Assembly: GCA_003242195.1 (NCBI GenBank)
Contig: QGUQ01000022.1
Coordinates: 1 to 12,253, forward strand
Origin: Bacillota bacterium
GTDB taxonomy: Bacteria > Bacillota > Sulfobacillia > Thermaerobacterales > Thermaerobacteraceae
Direction: 5' to 3'
DNA: 12,253 bases
Shown here: one piece after another, positions 6,585 to 12,253 of the stretch
How positions within the stretch are numbered: position 1 is the stretch's first letter
Layout: each line of letters opens with the position of its first letter
Notes under the pieces: model-generated
The model's database searches: none
Told to the model about the DNA's origin: nothing
Seen by the model: the letters and a program-made list of their open reading frames with translations, nothing else
Position numbers and translations under genes: made by a program

Positions 6585-7284
6585 TCGGAACCGGCAACGT
6601 CCAGGCGGCGAGGCCGCAAGGCCCATCCGCGTCCTTGTCGCCGACGATCACGCCATTCTCCGTGACGGCATCCGGACGCTCCTGGAGGCCCAGCCGGACA
6701 TCGAGGTGGTCGGCGAGGCCTCCGACGGCGTCGAGGCCGTCGAGCTGGCCCGCCAGTTGAAGCCGGACGTGGTCCTGCTGGACATCGGCATGCCGGGCAT
6801 GAACGGCATCGAGGCCACCCGCACGATCCTGCAGGACGTGCCGGAGACGCGCGTGCTCATCCTATCCATGCATGACAACGAGGAATACATCTTTCCGATC
6901 CTGGAGGCGGGGGCCTCGGGGTACGTGCTGAAGCGCTCGGCAGCCACGGAACTGGTGTCGGCCCTGCGCGCCGTGGTCCAGGGGCACACCATCCTGCACC
7001 CGGACGTGGCCGCCAAGGTCCTGGCGGGAGTCTCCCGCCGCCAGCGGGGCGAGGGCGGGGAGGGGCCGCCCAAGCGTGTCGACGGCCTCACGGAGCGCGA
7101 GACCGAGATCTTGACCCTGATCGCCCAGGGGCTGACGAACCAGGAGATCGCAGACCGTCTGTTCATCAGCATCAAGACGGTGCAGGCCCATCGCTCCAAC
7201 ATCATGGAGAAGCTGGACCTGCACGATGCCGTGGAACTGACCAAGTACGCCATCCGGCACGGGCTCATCTCCCTGGACGACTGA
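6577..7284 (+). CDS. NarL/FixJ-family response regulator (REC + LuxR-type HTH)
   Basis: The product has 235 residues from ATG 6577, preceded by GGAGGAG. The frame is open further upstream but only through kinase sequence. The receiver domain spans about 16-135, with the acidic pair in VADDHAIL, phospho-acceptor D69 in VVLLDIGMPGMNG, S97 in LILSMH and K119 in GYVLKRS. A linker rich in Gly, Arg and Glu (about 152-168) joins it to a LuxR-type helix-turn-helix beginning LTERETEILTLIAQGLTNQE and including ISIKTVQAHRSNIMEKL. All phospho-transfer residues are present, so it should be a normal phosphorylation-dependent transcription factor for the adjacent kinase. The eight-base overlap with the kinase gene (ATGCCTGA) implies translational coupling. 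Target genes cannot be read from the window. No obvious symmetrical operator was found at the kinase promoter. Confidence 0.93.
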   Translation: MPDRNRQRPGGEAARPIRVLVADDHAILRDGIRTLLEAQPDIEVVGEASDGVEAVELARQLKPDVVLLDIGMPGMNGIEATRTILQDVPETRVLILSMHDNEEYIFPILEAGASGYVLKRSAATELVSALRAVVQGHTILHPDVAAKVLAGVSRRQRGEGGEGPPKRVDGLTERETEILTLIAQGLTNQEIADRLFISIKTVQAHRSNIMEKLDLHDAVELTKYAIRHGLISLDD

Positions 7285-7323
7285 GCCCCGCCGGCGGCCG
7301 GTTGGGGAGGTGAGGCCGCTGCC

Positions 7324-7887
7324 TTGAACGGGAAGGATGGAGAGCGGTTACGGGAACGACTGGTCGTCGTCGGCTCGGTCAATCCCACGAAGATCGAGGC
7401 GGTTCGGCGGATCTGCCAGCGGGCCTGGCCGGGGTGCCGCGTGGAAGGGGCCGACGTGCCTAGCGGGGTGCCGGCCCAGCCCATCGGCGAGGAGGAAACC
7501 CTGGCCGGCGCGCGCCAGCGGGCGCACGCGGCCATGGCGCGTCATCCCGCGGCCTGGCTGGCCATCGGCCTGGAGGGCGGCGTGGACCGTGCCGGGAACC
7601 TGCTGGCGGTGTGCTGCGCCGTGGACGACGGCGGGCGGGAGAACGCAGCCTGGGGGTTGCGCATGCCCTTGCCCCAGCACGTAGCCCGGGCGGTTCTCGA
7701 GGGGGAGGAACTGGGCCCGCTGCTGGAGCGCCTGAGCGGGCAGGCGGGCATCGGGCGCGGCCAGGGTGCCGTCGGCCTGTTCACGGCCGGCCTCATCGAC
7801 CGCACCCGGCTTTGGGAGGCGGCGGTAGCCGGTGCCCTGGCCCCGTGGCTGGCCCCCGAGTGGTACCGGCCGGACGAAGAGGCCTGA
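7324..7887 (+). CDS. DUF84 / YjjX-type inosine/xanthosine triphosphatase
   Basis: The protein has 187 residues. Family motifs in order are VVVGSVNPTKIEAVRR (14-29), VPSGVPAQPIGEEETLAGAR (45-64), AIGLEGGVD (80-88) and GQGAVGLFTAGLIDR (146-160). These fit the DUF84/YjjX NTPase family, which hydrolyses non-canonical purine nucleoside triphosphates such as ITP and XTP to keep them out of nucleic acids. Length is slightly above the usual 170-180 residues because of a charged N-terminal stretch. The start is TTG 7324, chosen because GGGGAGGTGAGG (7304-7315) sits eight bases upstream and no ATG or GTG precedes the conserved GSVNPTK in a suitable position. The gene is 39 bases after the response regulator and may share its transcript. 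Cytoplasmic. Confidence 0.85.
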   Translation: MNGKDGERLRERLVVVGSVNPTKIEAVRRICQRAWPGCRVEGADVPSGVPAQPIGEEETLAGARQRAHAAMARHPAAWLAIGLEGGVDRAGNLLAVCCAVDDGGRENAAWGLRMPLPQHVARAVLEGEELGPLLERLSGQAGIGRGQGAVGLFTAGLIDRTRLWEAAVAGALAPWLAPEWYRPDEEA

Positions 7888-7945
7888 GGGGGCTGCCGCG
7901 GGACCTGCAGGCCCGTCGACATAAGGGGCGATGCCCTCTACTCGT

Positions 7946-8545
7946 TCAACCTCCGGGCTGCCCGCCCGGGGCCGCCGGTGCGGCGGGCTCGCCCTTGCCG
8001 AAGCGGAGGGCCAGGCGCCGGAGCTGCCTAGCGTGCCGTTGCTCGTGCAGTCCGACGAAGTGCACCCACTGGGCGGCGTTGAATGGCCAGCCGTACAGCG
8101 GGTGGGGCTCGATCAGCCGTTCCACGTCGTAGTGCGGGAATTCCCGCCACACCTCTTCCAGTTCCCGCCGCGAGAGGGCCAGTTGCGACGCGATCTCCGC
8201 CTCGTTCCAGCGCCCGCGGGGCTCGGCCCAGACGGGAGCCGTGTAGACCCGCCGCTCCGCCTCCAGCATGACCGGACGCGCATCCAGCCACCCGCCCTGG
8301 CGCCCGGGACCAGCTCGCCCCTCCCGTCGCGCTCGACCCATCAAGCCCTCCAGGATCTCGGTGGCGAACCGCTCGATGAGGACCAGGTGTTCCAGGTTGT
8401 CCAAAACGGACCAGCGGTCCGGTGCCGGCCTGTGGCGCCAGCGCTCCTGGGGAACCCGCGCCGCCAGCGCCAGTACCTCCCGCCGAGCACGGTCGACGGC
8501 CTGCTTCACGTCGTCCAGCGTGCGGACCATGCCGGCGTCGTCCAC
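7946..8545 (-). CDS. DinB-like (DUF664-type) four-helix metal-binding protein
   Basis: The protein has 199 residues. The pattern is that of the DinB/YfiT superfamily: RVPQERWRHRPAPDRWSVLD (30-49) leads into NLEHLVLIE with H53, and the last helix carries GLHEQRHARQL with H167 and H171. In this superfamily three His residues bind a divalent metal within a four-helix bundle. Some members act as bacillithiol- or mycothiol-dependent transferases, but most are uncharacterised, so no reaction is assigned. The start is GTG (8545-8543), with GGGAGG seven bases upstream. A 6-bp hairpin lies directly before that site. The C-terminal tail is rich in Gly, Pro and Ala. The gene lies downstream of the korB terminator on the same strand, so it needs its own promoter. 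Only a weak TAGGAT (8606-8601) is visible. It converges on the DUF84 gene, 58 bases away. Confidence 0.82.
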   Translation of the reverse strand: MDDAGMVRTLDDVKQAVDRARREVLALAARVPQERWRHRPAPDRWSVLDNLEHLVLIERFATEILEGLMGRARREGRAGPGRQGGWLDARPVMLEAERRVYTAPVWAEPRGRWNEAEIASQLALSRRELEEVWREFPHYDVERLIEPHPLYGWPFNAAQWVHFVGLHEQRHARQLRRLALRFGKGEPAAPAAPGGQPGG

Positions 8546-8560
8546 GGTGCCACCTCCCTA

Positions 8561-8576
8561 CCGGCCGCAAGGCCGG
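8561..8576 (-). promoter_or_regulatory. Leader hairpin next to the DinB-like gene's ribosome binding site
   Basis: CCGGCC (8561-8566) and GGCCGG (8571-8576) form a perfect 6-bp stem with a four-base loop. In the minus-strand transcript it ends one base before AGGGAGG. It could affect ribosome access, but a six-base G+C palindrome is common by chance in this composition. Confidence 0.3.
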
Positions 8577-8654
8577 CCTCTGCCGCTGCATTCCTGGGTG
8601 ATCCTAGTGTGTCCCCGGTGCGGGCAGACCCATCAGGGGCGGGGGAGGACGGGG

Positions 8655-8687
8655 AAAAAGAAGGGCGGCCGCATTCTGCGACCGCCC
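8655..8687 (-). terminator. Rho-independent terminator of the korAB operon
   Basis: On the minus strand, 8687-8677 and 8673-8663 form an 11-bp G+C-rich stem with one G-U pair and a three-base GAA loop. A T-rich run, TTCTTTTT (8662-8655), follows immediately. This is a textbook intrinsic terminator in the minus direction only; on the plus strand there is no T-tract. It lies about 90 bases beyond the korB stop codon and separates korAB from the DinB-like gene. Confidence 0.85.
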
Positions 8688-8705
8688 CCTCCTTGCCGCT
8701 TCGGT

Positions 8706-8773
8706 CCGGCAGGGGCCGGTCACCGGGGCGCGGCACCCCTGCCGGGAGACCCTACCGGGCGCAACCGTGCCCG
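8706..8773. repeat. Two G+C-rich hairpins in the korB trailer
   Basis: Between the korB stop and its terminator there are two inverted repeats. A perfect 10-bp repeat, 8706-8715 with 8736-8745, encloses a 20-base loop that itself contains CCGGTCACCGG. The second is CCGGGC with GCCCGG, separated by eight bases, near 8756-8775. Together with the terminator they make a trailer of three consecutive stems in the minus-strand transcript. A role in mRNA 3' protection is possible. Confidence 0.5.
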
Positions 8774-8777
8774 GGGA

Positions 8778-9656
8778 TCAGGCGAACTCCTGCAGGATTT
8801 CCCGCCAGTGCTCGGGCTCGTATTCCACCTTCGCGTTGACCAGGGGCTCCTCGCTGTAACCCGGCAGCAGGTCCTGGTACGACGGTTGCGAGTCGTTGAT
8901 GTAAATGCGCCCGATGACCAGCTCGTCGTACTTGCGGACCGTCTCCACCGCCAGGTCGTAGTTGCGCGGATCATACTCCGGGTCTTCGTCCAGGTTGACC
9001 AGGTGCTCCTTGTAGAAGTCGTAGGTGTTGACCTTGTTGTAGGTGACGCAGGGGCTGATGCAGTTGACCAGCGAGAAGCCCTTGTGCCGGATCGCCTCGG
9101 CGATGATCTCCGCCATGTGGTCGGGGTAGGCGGAGAACGCCTGGGCGAGGAATGTGACCCCCGCGGACAGGGCCAGCTGCAGCGGCTTGATGGGTCGATC
9201 CGCGGTGCCGGCCGGCGACGACGTCGTCTTGAAGCCCTGCTGGCTGGTGGGCGAGAACTGGCCCTTGGTGAGGCCATAGATGTGGTTGTCCATGACGATG
9301 TAGGTAATGTCGATGTTGCGCCGCACCGCGTGGATGAAATGGTTCAGGCCGATGCCGTAGCCGTCCCCGTCGCCACCCGCGGCGATGACGGTCAGGTTCC
9401 GGTTGGCCAGCTTGATGCCCGTGGCTACCGGCATCGTGCGCCCGTGCACCGTGTGCACGCTGTAGGACCGGAAGTAGTCGCCGATCTTGCCCGAGCACCC
9501 GATGCCGGCCACCAGCACGACGTTCTCCGGCGCCAGGTTCAGCTTGGCGGCCGCCTCCTGCAGCGCGCGCAGCACGCCGAAGTCGCCGCAACCGGGGCAC
9601 CACCACGCCGCGGCGTTGGTGCGGTAGTCCTTGGGAGTACGGGTGACCGTCGCCAT
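8778..9656 (-). CDS. korB: 2-oxoacid:ferredoxin oxidoreductase beta subunit (KorB type)
   Basis: The protein has 292 residues. WCPGCGDFG (C20, C23), GIGCSGKIGDYF (C54) and ISPCVTYN (C203) supply the four Cys that hold the single [4Fe-4S] cluster of two-subunit OFORs. AAGGDGDGYGIGLNH (93-106), followed by IVMDNHIYGLTKGQ, is the Mg-thiamine pyrophosphate motif. The enzyme decarboxylates a 2-oxoacid with CoA and ferredoxin to acyl-CoA, CO2 and reduced ferredoxin. KorB-like length and the HGRTMPVATGIKLAN stretch favour 2-oxoglutarate as substrate, but pyruvate or broad specificity cannot be excluded. The ATG (9656-9654) follows the korA stop by one base. GGAGGT lies eight bases before it, inside korA, so the subunits are made together. 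The stop is followed by a structured trailer and terminator. Confidence 0.93.
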   Translation of the reverse strand: MATVTRTPKDYRTNAAAWWCPGCGDFGVLRALQEAAAKLNLAPENVVLVAGIGCSGKIGDYFRSYSVHTVHGRTMPVATGIKLANRNLTVIAAGGDGDGYGIGLNHFIHAVRRNIDITYIVMDNHIYGLTKGQFSPTSQQGFKTTSSPAGTADRPIKPLQLALSAGVTFLAQAFSAYPDHMAEIIAEAIRHKGFSLVNCISPCVTYNKVNTYDFYKEHLVNLDEDPEYDPRNYDLAVETVRKYDELVIGRIYINDSQPSYQDLLPGYSEEPLVNAKVEYEPEHWREILQEFA

Positions 9657-9657
9657 C

Positions 9658-11433
9658 TCAGCCGACCTCCTTGGCCGTCACGCCGACGGGTGTGATGCTC
9701 TCCAGCACCGGCTCGACGATCTCCGCGGGCAGGAAAAGCGTGCCGTCGTACTTGTTGATGGTGCGGAGACGGCGCTTGTCGGCGGCGTCGGCGTGCTGGC
9801 GGATGAGCGCCGCCAGTTGGCTGAGGGCATTGTTCTCCGCCACGAAGACGTGGTTCGCCCGGGAGAGCATCCGGTTGACCTCCTCCGCGGGGAACGGCGC
9901 CAGCAAACGGACGTGGGCGTGCCCGGTGGCGACCCCCTCCGCCTCCAGCCGCTCGCGCGCCTCCCGCAGCGCCCCGTAGCTGGCACCCCAGCCGATGAGA
10001 AGGACGTCGGGGTTGGGGGGCCCCTCGTAGCGGACCGCCTCCACGTCCCGGATGTTGGAGAACTTGCGGAGGCGCTTCTGCATCATGCGCACGCGATTGG
10101 TGCGGTCCTCGGTGATGTGCCCGGTCTCGTCGTGTTCGAGGCCGGTGGCCAGGTGCAGGCCGCCGGGCATACCCGGCAGGGAGCGCGGCGAGATGCCGCT
10201 ATCGGTGAATCGGTAGCGCTTGAAGTCGCCGCCGTCCCAGTTCAGGTCGTCGGGCAAGGCGATCTGGCCGCGGTCGATCTTGACGCGGGTGAAGTCGATG
10301 TCCTCCACCGTCTGCTTGCCGAGGCCCAGGGCGAGGTCCATGGCCAGGATGACGGGGGTCTGGTAGCGATCGGCCAGGTTAAAGGCCTCGACGGCGGCAT
10401 AGAAGCAATCCTCGATGGTCACGGGGGCCAGCACGATGCGCGGCAGGTCACCGTGGGAGCCCATGACCATCTCGAACAGGTCCGACTGCTCGTGCTTCGT
10501 CGGCATGCCGGTGCTGGGGCCCGCGCGCTGCACGTTGGCGATGACGCACGGCGCCTCAATCATGCCGGCGTATCCCAGTACCTCCTGCATCAGGGAGAAG
10601 CCCGGACCGGAGGTGGCGGTCATGGCGCGCACGCCCGCATAGCCGGCACCCACCACCGTGCTGATGGCCGCGATCTCGTCTTCCGCCTGGACGACGACGC
10701 CGCCGTAGCGGGGCAGCTTCTTGACCAGCCAGTGCATGATCTCCGACGCGGGCGTGATGGGGTAAGCGGCCACCAGCCGGCATCCGGCGACCAACGCGCC
10801 GAAGGCCGCCGCTTCGTCACCCGTCATCAGGTAACGTCGGCGCGCGTCACCAGGCGCCAGCTGCAGGGCGTCGGCCCCGTCACCCAGCGCCGCGCGGGCG
10901 GCCTCGTAGCCGCGTCGCAGTGCCTCCTTGTTAGCCTCCACGAGCTTGCCGCCCTTGCCGCGGAAGCGGTCGTCCAGGACCGGTTCGATGTCCCCCGGAC
11001 GCAGGCCCAGGAGAGCCGCCGAGACACCGACGCCCACCATGTTCTTCATGATGGGGCTGCCGATCTCGCGGGCGATGTCGAGCATCGGCACCTCGACCAG
11101 CCGCACGTCGCCGGCGCCGGCCGGGAGCTTCGCCCGGCCACCCTTGCCGTTAAAAATGATGACGCCTCCCGGGGCCATCTCGCCGGCGAGGCGGTTGACG
11201 CTGTCCTGGTCGAATGCGATGAGGACGTCGACGCGTGGTGCGATTCCGTAAACGGGGCGGCGGGCGATGCGGATGCGATAGTTGGTGTGGCCGCCCTTGA
11301 TGCGTGACCCGAAGGTCCGATAACCGTAGATATAATACCCGAGACGATTGAGGGCGGACGCGAGGATCTCGCCTGTCGTGTCGATCCCCTCGCCTTGCTG
11401 ACCGCCCACGACCCAGGTCAGCTCGTTTCGCAC
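9658..11433 (-). CDS. korA: 2-oxoacid:ferredoxin oxidoreductase alpha subunit with fused gamma domain (KorA type)
   Basis: The protein has 591 residues. The N-terminal gamma domain (about 1-190) shows VVGGQQGEGIDTTGEILA (8-25) and RIKGGHTNYRIR (45-56). The alpha domain follows, with LMTGDEAAAFGALVAGC and the OFOR signature YPITPAS at 224-230. After these come QAEDEIAAISTVVGAGYAG, ATSGPGFSLMQE and GPSTGMPTKHEQSDL. The C-terminal transketolase-like domain includes LLIGWGASYGALREA and FVAENNALSQLAALI. No ferredoxin-like delta domain is fused or adjacent, so electrons leave through the KorB cluster to a separate ferredoxin. The start is GTG (11433-11431), with AAGGAGG about ten bases upstream and a hairpin before it. 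In aerobic bacteria such KorAB enzymes can replace or supplement 2-oxoglutarate dehydrogenase in the TCA cycle. That role is inference here. Confidence 0.93.
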   Translation of the reverse strand: MRNELTWVVGGQQGEGIDTTGEILASALNRLGYYIYGYRTFGSRIKGGHTNYRIRIARRPVYGIAPRVDVLIAFDQDSVNRLAGEMAPGGVIIFNGKGGRAKLPAGAGDVRLVEVPMLDIAREIGSPIMKNMVGVGVSAALLGLRPGDIEPVLDDRFRGKGGKLVEANKEALRRGYEAARAALGDGADALQLAPGDARRRYLMTGDEAAAFGALVAGCRLVAAYPITPASEIMHWLVKKLPRYGGVVVQAEDEIAAISTVVGAGYAGVRAMTATSGPGFSLMQEVLGYAGMIEAPCVIANVQRAGPSTGMPTKHEQSDLFEMVMGSHGDLPRIVLAPVTIEDCFYAAVEAFNLADRYQTPVILAMDLALGLGKQTVEDIDFTRVKIDRGQIALPDDLNWDGGDFKRYRFTDSGISPRSLPGMPGGLHLATGLEHDETGHITEDRTNRVRMMQKRLRKFSNIRDVEAVRYEGPPNPDVLLIGWGASYGALREARERLEAEGVATGHAHVRLLAPFPAEEVNRMLSRANHVFVAENNALSQLAALIRQHADAADKRRLRTINKYDGTLFLPAEIVEPVLESITPVGVTAKEVG

Positions 11434-11448
11434 CGAGAGTGCCTCCTT

Positions 11449-11475
11449 GGCTGGCGCAATGATTGCGCTGCAGCC
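11449..11475 (-). promoter_or_regulatory. Leader hairpin next to the korA ribosome binding site
   Basis: In the minus-strand leader, GCGCAA (11468-11463 read in reverse complement) and TTGCGC around a three-base loop form a perfect 6-bp stem: plus-strand GCGCAATGATTGCGC, 11454-11468. An outer GGCT/AGCC pairing (11449-11452 with 11472-11475) extends it. The base of the stem touches AAGGAGG. It could act as an RNA switch on korA translation or, as DNA, a palindromic operator. Confidence 0.45.
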
Positions 11476-11492
11476 GCTTTCCTTCGCACCCT

Positions 11493-11498
11493 ATTGTA
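11493..11498 (-). promoter_or_regulatory. Candidate -10 element for korAB
   Basis: The minus strand reads TACAAT here, one mismatch from TATAAT, in an unusually A+T-rich patch. Transcription would begin near 11486, giving a leader of about 53 bases that includes the hairpin. No acceptable -35 hexamer occurs at 16-18 bases upstream (the sequence there is GAGCGG). A TTGCGA lies too close, at 11 bases. If this is the promoter, an activator or a different sigma factor may be needed. Confidence 0.35.
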
Positions 11499-11703
11499 CT
11501 ACAGTCCTTTCGCAACCGCTCATTCACCTTTGCAGGGCTACGAAATGAAACTTGCACGCAGAGCCCTGGTTCGCAAGGGAACCGCCACGGCCGGCGCGGA
11601 GGGCGAGCGCGCTGGCCGACGGGGAATCCTCATCGTGGCGCGGCGCGCGGGCGTCCCTGGCGGCCCGATGCTCGGGTCTTTGCAACCGTGGGTTCTCTTG
11701 GCA
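11499..11703. other. Divergent intergenic region between korA and the spore-protein gene
   Basis: The gene-free gap is 11434-11786. Its left end carries the korA leader and -10 candidate, and its right end carries the spore promoter. The middle holds a 7-bp inverted repeat (CAGGGCT at 11533-11539, AGCCCTG at 11562-11568) and otherwise G+C-rich sequence with no recognisable RNA gene. An open frame from ATG 11545 to 11709 (54 codons) has only a weak AGGG upstream and an Arg/Gly/Ala-rich product, so I do not call it a gene. Confidence 0.5.
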
Positions 11704-11733
11704 GCATGAAGCTCTTGGAGCACCACCATGCTA
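11704..11733 (+). promoter_or_regulatory. Forespore (sigma-F/sigma-G type) promoter of the spore-protein gene
   Basis: GCATG (11704-11708), an 18-base spacer and CATGCTA (11727-11733) match the sigma-G/sigma-F consensus GHATR-N18-CATWHTA. The only mismatch is G at the W position. The predicted start near 11740 leaves about 47 bases before the GTG of an alpha/beta SASP gene, whose known homologues are transcribed by sigma-G in the forespore. The agreement of motif, spacing and gene function makes this the most specific regulatory call in the window. Confidence 0.75.
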
Positions 11734-11786
11734 TGAGTGCCTCGGGCAACGACGACCCTCGACGAAGAGGCGAAGGAGGTGCTCCA

Positions 11787-12038
11787 GTGGCTCAGGGTCA
11801 GCAGAGGAATCGCGCGCTGTTCCGCGGTGCCGAGCAAGCGCTGGACCGCTTCAAGTATGAAGTCGCCCAGGAACTGGGCATCCAGGTTCCTCAGGATGGA
11901 TACTGGGGTGACATGCCGACCCGCCTGACGGGCGCCGTCGGCGGTCACATGGTTCGGCGCATGATCGCGCTGGCCGAGCAGCAGCTCGCCCAGCAGGGGA
12001 CGCTGCCGCCGGTCAGCCCCCAGAATCAGACCCGATAA
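11787..12038 (+). CDS. Alpha/beta-type small acid-soluble spore protein (SASP)
   Basis: This 83-residue protein starts at GTG 11787, with GGAGGT six bases upstream. The core is characteristic of alpha/beta SASPs: ALDRFKYEVAQELGIQ (18-33), then DGYWGDMPTRLTGAVGGHMV and RRMIALAEQQLA (57-68). The KYE-VA-x-E stretch corresponds to the site where the GPR protease cleaves SASPs at germination (after E25). GAVGG and MIALAEQQL belong to the conserved DNA-binding helices. SASPs coat forespore DNA, hold it in an A-like form and protect it from UV and heat; on germination they supply amino acids. A tail of about 14 residues (QGTLPPVSPQNQTR) extends beyond the usual end. The gene is monocistronic, with a forespore promoter upstream and a hairpin downstream. 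Confidence 0.93.
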   Translation: MAQGQQRNRALFRGAEQALDRFKYEVAQELGIQVPQDGYWGDMPTRLTGAVGGHMVRRMIALAEQQLAQQGTLPPVSPQNQTR

Positions 12039-12054
12039 CCCGCACCGCCCGGCG

Positions 12055-12169
12055 GCGGCCGCAGGAGCGGCCGGGCCGGCAGCGGCGCGGCGCGGCGAGA
12101 GCCGTCGCCGCGGGGGATCGCACCGGTAGCGACGGCGGGGGAGGGGATCGGCTGATCCCCTCCCCCGCC
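12055..12169 (+). terminator. Downstream hairpins of the spore-protein gene
   Basis: A 7-bp stem, CGGCCGC/GCGGCCG with loop AGGA, lies near 12056-12073, shortly after the SASP stop. Further on, 12134-12149 and 12154-12169 form a perfect 16-bp stem with a four-base loop. The latter is followed by CTATTGG, not a T-tract. It is strong enough to halt transcription from either side and sits between the SASP gene and a possible convergent gene, so I take it as a bidirectional terminator-like element with reduced confidence. Confidence 0.5.
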
Positions 12170-12213
12170 CTATTGGTGAGCGCCGTCCGTGCCTCCCGGG
12201 CACGCGCGCATCG

Positions 12214-12253
12214 CTAGCGCCCGCTCCCTTCGCCCGGCGGCGTCTGCCGCGCC
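12214..12253 (-). CDS. Possible C-terminal end of a convergent gene (partial)
   Basis: On the minus strand one frame is open from the window edge to a TAG at 12216-12214 and would end ARQTPPGEGSGR. A short Pro/Gly-rich tail is plausible for a protein end, and the perfect hairpin just beyond it fits a shared terminator. With only about a dozen codons visible this cannot be distinguished from chance. Confidence 0.2.
   Translation of the reverse strand, partial: ARQTPPGEGSGR

Noticed and set aside
5541..6626. 361-codon minus-strand frame opposite the sensor kinase
   Set aside because: The plus strand encodes a complete histidine kinase. The reverse frame has no ribosome binding site or motif.
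7888..7945. Possible terminator between the DUF84 and DinB-like genes
   Set aside because: Only short palindromes (GGGACCTGCAGGCCC, GGGC-GAT-GCCC) with no T-run. Not convincing.
8268..9695. 475-codon open frame on the plus strand
   Set aside because: It runs antisense through part of the DinB-like gene, the korAB terminator and korB. Crossing a terminator and two genes without any recognisable domain argues against it.
9631..11307. 558-codon open frame on the plus strand
   Set aside because: It is antisense to korA, whose OFOR motifs are unmistakable. The translation shows only His/Asp/Gly-rich sequence typical of a shadow frame.
11562..11590. Possible tRNA T-arm-like GGTTCGCAAGG
   Set aside because: No acceptor stem, D-arm or anticodon arm can be placed around it.
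11507..11688. Near-repeat CTTT(C)GCAACCG at 11507 and 11678
   Set aside because: Only eleven matching bases with an indel, and no further copies. Too short to call a repeat or operator pair.
11545..11709. 54-codon plus-strand frame in the korA-SASP gap
   Set aside because: Weak ribosome binding site, Arg/Gly/Ala-rich product, and its end overlaps the SASP promoter -35. Chance is the simpler explanation.
1..12253. CRISPR, insertion sequence, prophage or defence island
   Set aside because: No spaced direct repeats, transposase or integrase motifs, or defence-protein motifs were found. The gene content is chromosomal housekeeping and sporulation.

Overview
The window is very G+C-rich, with GTG/TTG starts alongside ATG, strong GGAGG-type ribosome binding sites and tightly packed, overlapping genes. 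The clearest taxonomic marker is an alpha/beta-type small acid-soluble spore protein (SASP) near the right end, preceded by a good match to the sigma-F/sigma-G forespore promoter. The host is therefore an endospore-forming Firmicute of the high-G+C kind (Thermaerobacter, Symbiobacterium and relatives are plausible). That placement is inference; no rRNA or other phylogenetic marker is present.

Left part (1-4010): the 3' end of tatC (+) overlaps a PIG-L/LmbE-type deacetylase (+), followed by a small acidic helical protein of unknown function (+). Converging on these is a minus-strand cluster that reads, in transcription order, Nudix hydrolase (GTG start), M20-family metallopeptidase (probable TTG start overlapping the Nudix stop codon) and a two-helix membrane protein of unknown function. 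An extended -10 promoter candidate sits upstream of the Nudix gene.

Middle (4011-7945): the branched-chain amino acid exporter pair azlC-azlD (+) overlaps by 37 bases and is followed by an 18-bp inverted repeat with a 62-base loop. Next come a NarL/LiaS-type sensor kinase with almost no extracytoplasmic domain and its LuxR-type response regulator, overlapping by 8 bases. A DUF84/YjjX-type house-cleaning NTPase lies 39 bases further on. A DinB-like protein is encoded on the minus strand and converges on this group.

Right part (8546-12253): a minus-strand korA-korB operon encodes a two-subunit 2-oxoacid:ferredoxin oxidoreductase. It has a leader hairpin beside its ribosome binding site, two hairpins after korB and a clean rho-independent terminator. 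Divergent from it is the SASP gene (+), with its own forespore-type promoter and a long hairpin downstream. The window ends in what may be the last codons of a convergent minus-strand gene.

The gene content is mostly conserved housekeeping and sporulation functions. I see no mobile element, CRISPR array, tRNA, rRNA, phage gene or defence system, and no convincing new multigene system. The items most worth a second look are non-coding: the forespore promoter, the structured element after azlD, and the leader and trailer structures of korAB. The short-loop sensor kinase and the two unrecognised proteins are also of interest.
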